A DNA stretch of 44,649 nucleotides, taken from NCBI GenBank assembly GCA_035454885.1, contig DATIGE010000005.1, positions 1-44,649 on the forward strand. Reading direction: 5' to 3'. This document shows positions 1 through 7,328 of this stretch, piece by piece; position 1 is the stretch's first letter; every line of letters starts with the position of its first letter. Source of the DNA: a bacterium. GTDB lineage: Bacteria > UBA10199 > JACPAL01 > GCA-016699445. Below the pieces are notes generated by a model. It saw only the letters and a program-made list of their open reading frames with translations. It ran no database searches and was not told the origin of the DNA. A program made the position numbers and the translations under genes.

Positions 1-246
1 GAGGCCCGTCTTGTTGGCTTTTTTGAGGATCTGTTTGGGGGTCACGGGGTCTTCATAGAGACAGACGGCCTCACCGCTTTGGATGTCGAGCGTCAAGTCC
101 TTGCAGAGGGAGGACAGCTCTTCCTTGAACTTGTCGGCGCAACGCAGGCACGCCAAGTGATCGACCTTCATTTTGAGCACTTGGCCTTCCGAGGCGCCGG
201 CGGGAATGGAGGTCACGAGAAAAAGAATGGTCAAGATCCGCTTCAT
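1..246 (-). CDS. Secreted or periplasmic heavy-metal-associated (HMA) domain protein, partial
   Basis: The gene runs leftward off the window edge; 82 residues are visible from an ATG at 244-246. Residues 1-19 form a signal peptide (MKR, a hydrophobic run, then PAGAS). The mature part begins with a beta strand followed by a Cys-Leu-Arg-Cys pair at residues 33 and 36, placed as in the CxxC metal-binding loop of HMA domains (CopZ, MerP, CopA N-termini). HMA folds of this type bind Cu(I), Hg(II) or similar soft metals. The usual consensus is GMxCxxC; here the Met is replaced (DHLACLRC), so binding could be altered. The gene is divergent from the histidine kinase that starts at 408. Metal identity cannot be told from the sequence, and the C-terminus is missing, so it may be longer than a single HMA domain. 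Confidence 0.7.
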   Translation of the reverse strand, partial: MKRILTILFLVTSIPAGASEGQVLKMKVDHLACLRCADKFKEELSSLCKDLTLDIQSGEAVCLYEDPVTPKQILKKANKTGL

Positions 247-407
247 GGTTCCTGGAGTACCCCAGGGAACCAGCCGACGCAAGGCGATCCGTTGCGGCCG
301 GCCGGTCCGATCATCGTACGCAACCTTTTGACAAGGGGGTCGAAGTCCCCCATAAGCCTTTTGTCGGATCGGGCCTTGATTGACGTAAAAGTCGGGACGC
401 CGCGGCT

Positions 408-2429
408 ATGATCAGCATTCCAACCGCCCACCTGCGTCTGCTCGTGAACCAGCTGGTGTTCTCCGCATCGCAATTGGGGGCGGGCAGTCCGGTTTCGTCG
501 GTCCTCCGCAATCTCGAGCAGCCAGTTCAATATGCATTGACCAACGAGGGTTTCGCGCCGCCGCTCGACCCCCTGAATCGGCTGATCGAGCGAAATGCTT
601 TGACCGCCTTGCTCGAAGACTCCCATGAGGAAGTCGTCTCGGCTCTCGGTCAAGCGGTCGAAGGCCTTCGACCCATCGCGGCCGCAAGCGACCGAGAGTC
701 GGCTCGGCTCCTCGAATACATGCATGGACGCTGGGAGCAGCTGGTTCGAACCGAATCGAGCGCCCTTCGCAGGCATCCTCTCGTGGCCGGCGCCCCCCCG
801 GTTTCCTCTCCCGACCGCCCCGTTCGCCGGCAACATCACACGCTCCAGACGAGCATCTACCGGCTGATCCTTGAGAATTCCAATCAACCGCTGAGCATTT
901 TCGAATTCGACGAAAACGATCGCCCCACCCTTATTCTGCACAGCCAGGCCCTGGAGAGGGAATTGGGATACGACCCCGAGGAACTCAAACAGGCGCCGAC
1001 CGATCAGCTTTTCTCGCCGGCGGTGGCCGATCAGTTTCTCGTCAAGTTGGGGCGCGCCCGGCGGACGGGGGAGCTGGATTGGCCCAGCGTGCACATGGCG
1101 CGCAAGAATGGCGCCGTGCACCTCATGGATATCCGGGCCACAATCAGCCGAACACGGGACAGGACCTACGCGCTCGTGTTTTATGCGGATACGGAAAGAC
1201 GTCTTCAGACGGAGCAATATGCCATCCAGGCACAGCGCTGGGATGCCATCCGATGTCTCATTTCGGGGCTCTCTCACAACATGAACAACGCGCTCATGAT
1301 CCCCATGGGTCACTTGAGCTACTTGGAACTGGAGCTTCGACGGGGGAATCTCAGCCCGGAACGCGTTCAGGATTTCGTCAATGACATGACGCGGGACATT
1401 CGGCTCATCGTCGAGCACATTCGTTATCTCCGGGGCGGACTCGGGGACACGCGGGGTGACGTCCAACCCTTTGATCTTCACGAGCTGCTGGCCGAAAGGA
1501 CGCTCCAGGCGATCACGAAGGGCCAGATCCCGTTGGAGATCAACCTGCCGATGATCCCGAGACGGATCATGGGTCCTCCCGCCGACATTCAGCAGGTTGT
1601 CCTGAATCTGATCACGAATGCCGTCGATGCCATGGAAGGGCGGGCAGCGCGGTTTCTGCGGATCTCGACCGATCGCAAGACGGTCAGCGAGCAGGAACTC
1701 GTCCGTCTCAATGTGCGACCGAACTTTCCGAATGCCGTTCCCGGGATCTACGTGCTCCTGAGCGTGAGCGATACCGGAACGGGAATCTCGCCGGACGTGC
1801 TGCCGAAGATTTTTGACCCCTATATGAGCACCAAGGCGCCCTTCTCGATCGTCAATCAAACCGGGAACAGCGGCCTGGGATTGAGCACGGCGCGTCATAT
1901 CGTCATGAATCAGGGCGGGTTCATTGCCGTGGAAACCGAGGAGAACGTCGGCACGACGTTTCATGTCTATCTCCCCGAGGCCGCCCGCCGCACCAGTTCA
2001 ACGCAGATGATGGCGGCCAATACCTCGCTCGAAAGTCGGGGCAACGAGGTCCTCCTTCTGGTCGACGACGACGATTTGGTCAGGCGCTCCCTCATCCGTA
2101 TGCTGGCGATCTACAAATATGGTCAGATTCTCGAGGCCAACAGCGGCGATCAGGCGTTGAAGATCCTCGAGAGGCACCCCGAAATCACGGTCATGATCAC
2201 CGATTTGAAAATGCCTCAAATGGGCGGGGACGAATTGATCGCGCGAGTACGGCGAAGCCATTCGAAGCTGCCGATCATCGCGATATCCGGTGACTATGAC
2301 GCGACGAAGGATCTCGGAACCGATGTGGCCGTTCTCCACAAGCCGCTGGTCGACCATGTCGTTCTGGCGCGGCTTCTGCGCGGTTTGATAGATGGCGAGC
2401 CTCCGAGGCCGGCCCGAAAGCCACGATAA
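408..2429 (+). CDS. Hybrid sensor histidine kinase with PAS domain and C-terminal receiver
   Basis: A 673-residue cytoplasmic sensor kinase with no membrane segment. The order is: an unrecognised N-terminal region (1-150), a PAS-like sensor (about 153-265), a dimerisation/phosphoacceptor helix pair with His290 in the motif SHNMNN, and an HATPase_c domain (about 350-525) with the N-box around Asn404, a DTGTGI G1 box and a GLGLS G2 box. A REC domain follows (about 545-665) with the acidic pocket VDDDD, phosphoacceptor Asp599 in ITDLKMP, and the conserved Lys in LHKP. Phosphate would pass from His290 to Asp599, perhaps onward to an external phosphotransfer protein. No DNA-binding output domain is attached and no partner regulator lies next door. 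The start is the first ATG; no clear Shine-Dalgarno sequence precedes it. The signal sensed by the PAS domain is unknown. Confidence 0.9.
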   Translation: MISIPTAHLRLLVNQLVFSASQLGAGSPVSSVLRNLEQPVQYALTNEGFAPPLDPLNRLIERNALTALLEDSHEEVVSALGQAVEGLRPIAAASDRESARLLEYMHGRWEQLVRTESSALRRHPLVAGAPPVSSPDRPVRRQHHTLQTSIYRLILENSNQPLSIFEFDENDRPTLILHSQALERELGYDPEELKQAPTDQLFSPAVADQFLVKLGRARRTGELDWPSVHMARKNGAVHLMDIRATISRTRDRTYALVFYADTERRLQTEQYAIQAQRWDAIRCLISGLSHNMNNALMIPMGHLSYLELELRRGNLSPERVQDFVNDMTRDIRLIVEHIRYLRGGLGDTRGDVQPFDLHELLAERTLQAITKGQIPLEINLPMIPRRIMGPPADIQQVVLNLITNAVDAMEGRAARFLRISTDRKTVSEQELVRLNVRPNFPNAVPGIYVLLSVSDTGTGISPDVLPKIFDPYMSTKAPFSIVNQTGNSGLGLSTARHIVMNQGGFIAVETEENVGTTFHVYLPEAARRTSSTQMMAANTSLESRGNEVLLLVDDDDLVRRSLIRMLAIYKYGQILEANSGDQALKILERHPEITVMITDLKMPQMGGDELIARVRRSHSKLPIIAISGDYDATKDLGTDVAVLHKPLVDHVVLARLLRGLIDGEPPRPARKPR

Positions 2430-2508
2430 CCGCGTCGGGAGCCTCCGGGAAGAAGAAGGCCGTGGAAATCCAGATTCCTGATACCGTTCCGCGAATGGCG
2501 ACCACGAC

Positions 2509-3081
2509 ATGAAGACACCGACCCGCTGCCCCTGGCCGAACGACGACCCCCTCATGATGGCCTATCACGACGAGGAATGGGGCGTCCCCGTCCACGACGA
2601 CCGGAAACTCTTCGAATTTCTAATTTTGGAAGGCGCCCAGGCGGGCCTGAGCTGGAGCACGATCCTGAAGAAGCGCGAAAACTACCGACGCGCCTTCGCC
2701 GGCTTCGACGCGGTCAAGGTTGCGCGCTTCGGCCCCAAGGACGTCGCGAGGCTCTTGAAGGACGCAGGCATCGTCCGCAACCGCCTCAAGATCGAGGCGG
2801 CGATCGGCAACGCGCGGGCCTTTCTCAAGGTGCGGGCCACGTTTGGAAGCTTCGATGCCTACAGCTGGTGCTTCGTCGGCGGGCGGCCCGTGGTCAACCG
2901 CTGGAAACACCTCAAGCAACTCCCCGTCACCACCCCCGCCTCCGACGCCTTCAGCAAGGACTTGAAACAGCGCGGCTTCCGGTTCGTGGGCTCCACCATC
3001 ATCTACGCCCACATGCAGGCCGTGGGCATGGTGAACGACCACCTCGTGACCTGTTGCCGGCACAAGGCCGTCCAACGGTGA
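2509..3081 (+). CDS. tag: DNA-3-methyladenine glycosylase I
   Basis: A 190-residue monofunctional glycosylase that removes 3-methyladenine from alkylated DNA by base flipping, starting base excision repair. All family landmarks are present: the zinc-snap ligands Cys7, His20, His178 and Cys182, equivalent to Cys4/His17/His175/Cys179 of the E. coli enzyme; the catalytic-site Glu41 in LEGAQAGLSW; and the C-terminal GMVNDH motif. The length is normal for the family. It follows the histidine kinase on the same strand after about 80 bases, with no obvious shared function. A short ORF continues in the same frame directly after its TGA stop (separate entry). Confidence 0.95.
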   Translation: MKTPTRCPWPNDDPLMMAYHDEEWGVPVHDDRKLFEFLILEGAQAGLSWSTILKKRENYRRAFAGFDAVKVARFGPKDVARLLKDAGIVRNRLKIEAAIGNARAFLKVRATFGSFDAYSWCFVGGRPVVNRWKHLKQLPVTTPASDAFSKDLKQRGFRFVGSTIIYAHMQAVGMVNDHLVTCCRHKAVQR

Positions 3082-3090
3082 TTGTCGTCC

Positions 3091-3210
3091 GTGGATGCCA
3101 AGATCGACCAAGTTGACGACTCTCTCTCCCAAGACATCCAGATCTTTACGGAAGACCTGCGTCAAGTGAAACGCCGGGTGACCCTCCTCGAAAAGAAATC
3201 GCTCCCCTAA
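3091..3210 (+). CDS. Possible small coiled-coil protein downstream of tag
   Basis: An open frame follows the tag stop codon immediately and in the same frame, ending with TAA at 3208-3210. There is no ATG. A GTG at 3091 gives 39 residues and a TTG at 3082 gives 42. The peptide is amphipathic, with heptad-like spacing of I, V, L and F and many charged residues (it begins VDAKIDQVDDS and ends VTLLEKKSLP). This looks more like a real coiled-coil protein than random frame noise. No Shine-Dalgarno sequence is visible, so it may depend on tag translation or on read-through. It resembles short SlyX-like coiled coils in general style only. This is a tentative call. Confidence 0.35.
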   Translation: MDAKIDQVDDSLSQDIQIFTEDLRQVKRRVTLLEKKSLP

Positions 3211-3211
3211 G

Positions 3212-3829
3212 CTATTTCATTTGGACAGATTTCGCGGTGATTTTTCCGTCCAGTTTGTCGTAGATGCACCGATAGTCGAATTGCCTTTCCTCCTCACGAT
3301 TGTCCTTGAACGAGCCGTCTCCTTCCAAGAGTTTTCCCTCTTTCCCCGCCTGAAATTCTTTGGGCGAATGGAAGGCAAGATTCGATATTTGGGGGTTTTT
3401 CTTCCTGATCTCCGACGTGACGGCGTCTTGGCATTCACTCGCCGCGGCTTTATCGGCCACGGCATCGTCTTTCGTGGCCCGCGTACCCGCGGCGGGCGCG
3501 TCGGCCTTCGAAACCGAGTAGTAGAGGTTGGCCGGTTTCCCCGAGGCGCCGTTGATATCGCAGAACCATTCGAATTCCGTCCGATCTCCGCCGGGCATCA
3601 CGTAAGAACCTTTGCCGGCGTAATGCGTCAGGGGGCCGTGGGGGATGGCCCTTCTCGCATCTCTTGCGAAAACGACCTTTTTCGCCTTGTTCGCCCCCTT
3701 CACTTCCTGAGCGATGGCCTCCTCGCATTGAGCCCCGCCCGTCTGGGCCGCCTTGGCCATGAGACGGCCCGAAACGGCGGCGCAGGTCAGCGAGACCATC
3801 AACGTGACAAGAACTTTTCTGTGGCTCAT
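3212..3829 (-). CDS. Secreted protein with two copies of a ~56-residue Cys-bracketed module
   Basis: 205 residues from the ATG at 3827-3829, chosen because AAGGAG lies six bases upstream; a longer frame exists but lacks this. Residues 1-25 are a signal peptide. The mature protein holds two repeats that both start with Cys-[EQ]-[ED]-A-[IV] and end with an aromatic-x-Cys-[DI] motif: Cys35 to Cys90 and Cys133 to Cys188. The Cys spacing is exactly 55 in both, and a shared pattern of basic then aromatic residues supports an internal duplication. A disulfide inside each module in the periplasm is likely. An Ala/Asp/Lys-rich linker joins them. I do not recognise the family and assign no function. 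The gene is convergent with tag and separated from the AhpD-like gene by about 130 bases. Confidence 0.75.
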   Translation of the reverse strand: MSHRKVLVTLMVSLTCAAVSGRLMAKAAQTGGAQCEEAIAQEVKGANKAKKVVFARDARRAIPHGPLTHYAGKGSYVMPGGDRTEFEWFCDINGASGKPANLYYSVSKADAPAAGTRATKDDAVADKAAASECQDAVTSEIRKKNPQISNLAFHSPKEFQAGKEGKLLEGDGSFKDNREEERQFDYRCIYDKLDGKITAKSVQMK

Positions 3830-3956
3830 AGAGATCTCCTTATCCACGGAGTCGGTTGTTAGCGCCGATGCACTTCTTTTGAAACTGAATGCGCGCCACC
3901 CCAACTTGAAATCACAAGATGATGCCGAAGATCTGCCCGTGGAAATCGGCCCTCGG

Positions 3957-4499
3957 CTACGCCGCTGACCTTGCCGTCTCGATCCTCGGGAAGTCGATCT
4001 CCGTCCCCGCCACGTGGTTGACGTAGTTCGTGAAGATGTTGAACACCGTCACAGTGACCAGATCCAGGATCTCCCCGTCGCTGTATCCCGCCTTCCGCAC
4101 TTCCTCCAGGTCGGCGTCCGAGACGCGGCCCCGCAGGTCCACGAGCTTCCGCGCGAACGTGAGCGCCGCCTGGGTCTTGCGGTCGCCGGAGAGGGCACCC
4201 AGGTTCCGCGAAAGCTCACTTTCGGCCACCTTGTGCATCTTCCCCAGGGCCGTGTGGGCCGAGGCGCAGTAAGCGCAGGCGTTGGCGCCGGCCACCGTCA
4301 GAGCGACCTGCTCGCGCAGGGCTGGCGACAGTTTGCTTTCGCCGAAGCCGGTAAACCCGGCCACCGCGAAGCCCAGGGAAGAGGACGAATGCGCCAAGGT
4401 CGTGAACAGGTTTGGCGTAAACCCGAGCATCTTTTTCACGCCGACGAGAAGCACCTTGGATTTGGCGTCGGGGGTGGGGTTGGGTGGGATGCGTTCCAT
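3957..4499 (-). CDS. AhpD-like / carboxymuconolactone decarboxylase family protein
   Basis: A 180-residue all-helical protein of the AhpD/CMD superfamily. The active-site signature is Cys75-x-x-Cys78-x3-His82 (ACAYCASAH), which marks the peroxidase/disulfide-reducing type rather than the decarboxylase type. Members pair with peroxiredoxins or act on alkyl hydroperoxides and other reactive compounds. The gene starts with an ATG preceded by AAAGGAGG on the minus strand, a strong ribosome site. It is divergent from the TetR gene at 4611, and two 20-bp operators sit in the shared promoter region, so it is very probably the regulated target. The inducer is unknown. Confidence 0.9.
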   Translation of the reverse strand: MERIPPNPTPDAKSKVLLVGVKKMLGFTPNLFTTLAHSSSSLGFAVAGFTGFGESKLSPALREQVALTVAGANACAYCASAHTALGKMHKVAESELSRNLGALSGDRKTQAALTFARKLVDLRGRVSDADLEEVRKAGYSDGEILDLVTVTVFNIFTNYVNHVAGTEIDFPRIETARSAA

Positions 4500-4526
4500 A
4501 AATCCTCCTTTGTTGAAAGTGACTGA

Positions 4527-4546
4527 TGTAAACCGTTCTGTTTACA
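4527..4546. promoter_or_regulatory. TetR-family operator, copy 1
   Basis: The 20-bp site TGTAAACCGTTCTGTTTACA has 8-bp arms around a 4-bp centre with one mismatch. It shares the arm core GTAAACC with copy 2, 23 bp away centre to centre. It lies between the divergent AhpD-like and TetR genes, as expected of an autoregulated TetR repressor. That the site is bound is inferred from symmetry and position. Confidence 0.8.
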
Positions 4547-4549
4547 TTA

Positions 4550-4569
4550 AGTAAACCTATCGGTTTACT
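4550..4569. promoter_or_regulatory. TetR-family operator, copy 2 (perfect palindrome)
   Basis: The site AGTAAACCTATCGGTTTACT has perfect 8-bp arms around the centre TATC. It is the same motif as copy 1. The 23-bp centre spacing (about two helical turns) would put two repressor dimers on nearly the same DNA face, allowing cooperative binding. It sits about 40 bp upstream of the TetR start. Confidence 0.85.
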
Positions 4570-4610
4570 TCGTCAAGTCTTTTTGTTATAAGAAGGCTGT
4601 CCCGGGAGGA

Positions 4611-5192
4611 ATGAGCTTGGAACCCCTGAATAAGCGTGAGGAAATCATCCAACGGGCCTTCAAGATTTTTTACGACGGAGGCTTTCATGCGACGGGCGTG
4701 GACACCCTCCTCGCCGATTCCGGCATTTCGAAACGCACCCTCTACAAGTACTTTCGCTCCAAGGAGGAGCTGATCGCCGCGATCGTGGAGCACTATCAAA
4801 ACCTGCTTTTTCAGGACGTCTCCAAGGAGATGGTCAAACGGAGCAGCGACCCCAAGGAGCAGATTCTGTACCTCTTCGATCAGAAGCGGGAAGAGTTCGA
4901 GGCGAAGAACTACAACGGATGTTTCGCCGTCAACGCCAAGCTCGAGTTCGAGGGCAAGGACAAACAGATTGAGGCCGCCTGCAAGACGCTCTATGAGAAG
5001 CTCGAGGAGTTCGTGGCGGCTCTCTGCACCCAGGCGAAATGCAAGCAGCCCAAGAAAGTCGCGCGCCAGATCATGATCTTATTCGAGGGCGCCGTCGTCC
5101 TGGGGCAGATGCATCGCGATCCTTCCATCCCCGAGACCGCCAAGAAGCTGGCTCGCGAGCTCTTGAGGGAGACGGTCGAGGCAAGCCGCTAG
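4611..5192 (+). CDS. TetR/AcrR family transcriptional repressor
   Basis: A 193-residue one-component repressor. The N-terminal TetR DNA-binding domain spans about residues 8-55, with the helix-turn-helix at about 30-50 (GVDTLLADSGISKRTLYKYF). The C-terminal ligand-binding domain resembles those of AcrR/YcdC-like regulators. The annotated ATG at 4611 has GGAGG only one base upstream; the in-frame TTG at 4617 (third codon) has the same GGAGG at an ideal seven-base spacing and may be the true start. The promoter region holds two tandem operators, so it probably represses itself and the divergent AhpD-like gene. The ligand is unknown; an electrophile or oxidant would fit the target. Confidence 0.92.
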   Translation: MSLEPLNKREEIIQRAFKIFYDGGFHATGVDTLLADSGISKRTLYKYFRSKEELIAAIVEHYQNLLFQDVSKEMVKRSSDPKEQILYLFDQKREEFEAKNYNGCFAVNAKLEFEGKDKQIEAACKTLYEKLEEFVAALCTQAKCKQPKKVARQIMILFEGAVVLGQMHRDPSIPETAKKLARELLRETVEASR

Positions 5193-5363
5193 GCCGGCTT
5201 CTTTAGGAAAAAGTGGCGCGTCGAACACCATATTTCCAAAATCCTTACCCTACCTTGTAATCGATCCTGAACCACCGCTCGAGCATTTTCTCGGTTTAAG
5301 AGCATCTCCATCGGAACGAAACCATTTCCGGCTTCCGCCGATAAACTCTTTGAGGAGCTGAAC

Positions 5364-5855
5364 ATGGCCAGCGAGATCGATTTTCGGGTCATCCCGATCG
5401 GCAACATTTTCGAAAAGTCGGCTTGGACCAAGCTGGACAAGTCGTTCAAAATCTCGAAGGTCGTCGACCGTGACGCGGAGTCCCTCGGCGGAACGGCGGC
5501 GGGGGTCGCGCTGGAGAAGGAGGTCCCCTTCCGGAAACTTCCGGGACGGCGGGCCGCCGTTGCGGCGGCGGTCGAGGGAACCCGGGAGTCCTACCACTTG
5601 GTCTTCACGATTTCGTACAACGCCGATTACCTCGACCGGGCTTGCGGTCAACGGAAATACTTCTATTCGCCGGACATCTGGGAGGGAGCGGTCGAGGGCG
5701 TGGCCGGGCCGGCCTCGGTGGCGGTGATCCTGTCCGGAAATTACAATCGCGACCGCAAGACCGACCTTCTGGTGATCCTCTCAACCGGGGCGGCCTACGT
5801 CTTCCAGCAGATCCCGGGACCCTTGCCCCCCACCACCTGCGAAGCGGGGGATTAG
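5364..5855 (+). CDS. Hypothetical protein, 163 aa
   Basis: An ATG at 5364 preceded by GAGGAG seven bases upstream supports translation. The product has no signal peptide or membrane helix. It contains mixed alpha/beta-looking sequence, a central Ala-rich stretch, and a C-terminal beta-rich section ending with Pro-rich residues. No catalytic motif or family is recognised. The 170 bases between TetR and this gene hold no evident promoter palindrome, so co-transcription with TetR is possible. It is followed by a very short reading frame with a good ribosome site (5929) and then by the convergent porin gene. Codon use looks like that of its neighbours. Confidence 0.6.
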   Translation: MASEIDFRVIPIGNIFEKSAWTKLDKSFKISKVVDRDAESLGGTAAGVALEKEVPFRKLPGRRAAVAAAVEGTRESYHLVFTISYNADYLDRACGQRKYFYSPDIWEGAVEGVAGPASVAVILSGNYNRDRKTDLLVILSTGAAYVFQQIPGPLPPTTCEAGD

Positions 5856-5928
5856 GGGGATTCCCTTCGACGGTATGCGCATGTTCTGGGAGGGTCGGTA
5901 AGATCGTCAACCTCTAGAGGAGGAGCCC

Positions 5929-5967
5929 ATGAAATTCGTGTTTCATGATTTTCCCTCCCGTCAGTAA
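5929..5967 (+). other. Twelve-codon ORF with strong ribosome site, possible gene remnant
   Basis: AGAGGAGGAG precedes an ATG at 5929 that opens only 12 codons before two TAA stops in a row. The peptide begins MKFVFHDF, which resembles the N-terminus of histone-deacetylase-family (AcuC-like) proteins (typically M-K-[IVF]-V-F-H-E-D-F). It could be the stump of a deleted gene or a chance hit; the likeness rests on eight residues. It overlaps the last codons of the convergent porin. Confidence 0.2.
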
Positions 5968-7223
5968 TAAAACCCGACGCCCAGGTTGAACTGGTCGACG
6001 CCGGCGTTCGCGCGGTTCCAATTGAACATGTAGTCCGCCTTGATGGCCACCTGCGGGATCGGCAGGTACGAAATGCCGGCCGTCACCGTGTTGCGATCGT
6101 TGGCCGGATCCTTGGCGAATCCGGTGGGCATGCGGAATTGCGTGTCGAAATCCTCAAACCGTCCGAAGACAACCACGTCGTGCTTGGTCTCCGGCAAGAG
6201 GTGGTGAAGGAGGTGATAGGCCCCTTCCACGTAGAAACCGAGCATTTGCCTTCCGACAAAGTCGCTGAAGGTCGGATCGGCGGCGATCAGGACGTTGTTG
6301 ATGTTACCGGAGTCGCTCAAATTCGTGAAGGCGAAGGCCCCGTCCAAGTCGATCCCTTGAAAGCTGTACTTCGCATCGGCCTCCAGCATGGTCAGCAGAC
6401 CGCCTCCGATGGCGCCGTTGCCCTGGCCGGTATTGCCGACAAAAAAGGACGTGCCGAGCCTCAGGCCGGGGACGCCCTTGTATTGCAGCCGGCCGGCGGC
6501 GCCGAAGTCGCGGCCCGGGGCCTCGCCGATGCTGTGATCGTCATGAAATCCTTCGCTCCCGCTGAAGCTTTGATCGATCGCCCCCGTGTCATCCAGATTG
6601 ACCGCCGTCAGGCTCGAGAGTCCGTAGAGTTCGTAGTCGAACCCGGCCCCGAATTTTCCATGCACCCCCGCCCCGGCGCCCTGCCAGGAGGTCGGGATGA
6701 TGACGCGATAGAGCTCGGGCCGCTCGACGCTGTAGAAGAGCGGCGGCTCGTGATGCTCATTGAGCACGCCCATCGGCACCAGAATGGCCCCCAGGCGGAC
6801 GCTCGCCCAGGGTTTGATGAGAAAATCCAAATAGGCGAACTCAAGCTCTGGCTCCTTGAAGGCGTGCTCGAAATCCAATTCGGAACGGAAAATCAGCCAA
6901 TCGGCAAAATCATAGCCGACGCCCAGCACCAGCCGGTGAAAGTCGATCTCATTGCCCGTGGGACCGATCTTTCCGTTGTAGTGGAGCTCTCCATACCCGA
7001 AGAGATGAAAACGCCCGAAATTGCCGAGGCGCTTGAGCCCTTCCTCCCCGCCCTGCGCCTCCTTCTCCAGCTCCTCGTCGGTGGCCTCGATTCTGGGGCC
7101 ACCCTCCGGTTGGACCGCCCCGGAGTCCGTTTTCTTCGACGGGGCCCGGGCCTCGGCTGCAAGAGACACGGCCGCGAGAACGGCCGCCAGGGCGACGCTG
7201 AGGAACGAGGCTTTGCGATTCAT
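5961..7223 (-). CDS. Outer-membrane beta-barrel porin, phosphate-selective porin O/P-like
   Basis: 420 residues. The signal peptide (1-25, ending AEARA) is followed by a charged, glutamate-rich stretch (about 45-65) that may form a periplasmic helix. The rest is a run of amphipathic beta strands alternating with Gly/Asp-rich turns, ending in an aromatic residue (FYY), which is the outer-membrane insertion signal. Patterns such as the GYGELHY strand, the RLVLGVGYDF strand and the late FGRFEDFDTQ strand resemble the OprO/OprP and related porin family. The ligand cannot be told. AGGAG lies upstream of the ATG. A Fur-like palindrome sits 28 bases upstream of the start (7251-7267). The G3E gene lies upstream on the same strand, which suggests a metal link. 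Confidence 0.8.
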   Translation of the reverse strand: MNRKASFLSVALAAVLAAVSLAAEARAPSKKTDSGAVQPEGGPRIEATDEELEKEAQGGEEGLKRLGNFGRFHLFGYGELHYNGKIGPTGNEIDFHRLVLGVGYDFADWLIFRSELDFEHAFKEPELEFAYLDFLIKPWASVRLGAILVPMGVLNEHHEPPLFYSVERPELYRVIIPTSWQGAGAGVHGKFGAGFDYELYGLSSLTAVNLDDTGAIDQSFSGSEGFHDDHSIGEAPGRDFGAAGRLQYKGVPGLRLGTSFFVGNTGQGNGAIGGGLLTMLEADAKYSFQGIDLDGAFAFTNLSDSGNINNVLIAADPTFSDFVGRQMLGFYVEGAYHLLHHLLPETKHDVVVFGRFEDFDTQFRMPTGFAKDPANDRNTVTAGISYLPIPQVAIKADYMFNWNRANAGVDQFNLGVGFYY

Positions 7224-7250
7224 GGGGGTCTCCTTCGTGCTTAATTAATT

Positions 7251-7267
7251 TTGAAATTCATTTTCAA
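7251..7267. promoter_or_regulatory. Fur-family-like operator upstream of the porin gene
   Basis: The sequence TTGAAATTCATTTTCAA on the plus strand contains a 7-1-7 inverted repeat (TGAAATT / ATTTTCA with one mismatch), the geometry of Fur, Zur and related boxes. It lies just upstream of the porin start in an AT-rich gap of a GC-rich region. The family assignment is inference; many AT-rich palindromes look similar. Confidence 0.4.
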
Positions 7268-7290
7268 TATCAGCCCGGCTTCACTGATAT
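7267..7290. repeat. Inverted repeat with 7-bp arms in the porin upstream region
   Basis: ATATCAG at 7267-7273 is complementary to CTGATAT at 7284-7290. It lies between the end of the G3E gene and the porin start, next to the Fur-like box. It could be a second operator or a weak hairpin; no T-run follows on either strand. Confidence 0.4.
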
Positions 7291-7328
7291 CCAGGAACGG
7301 AAGACCCCGTCAATGTTTTTTTGCGGCC

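Noticed and set aside
335-351. GGGGG/CCCCC hairpin before the histidine kinase
   Set aside because: Only five base pairs with a seven-base loop and no T-run; not a convincing terminator or operator.
243-1964. Long minus-strand reading frame across the histidine kinase
   Set aside because: It is the complement of the kinase with no signature or ribosome site; the kinase domains on the plus strand are clear.
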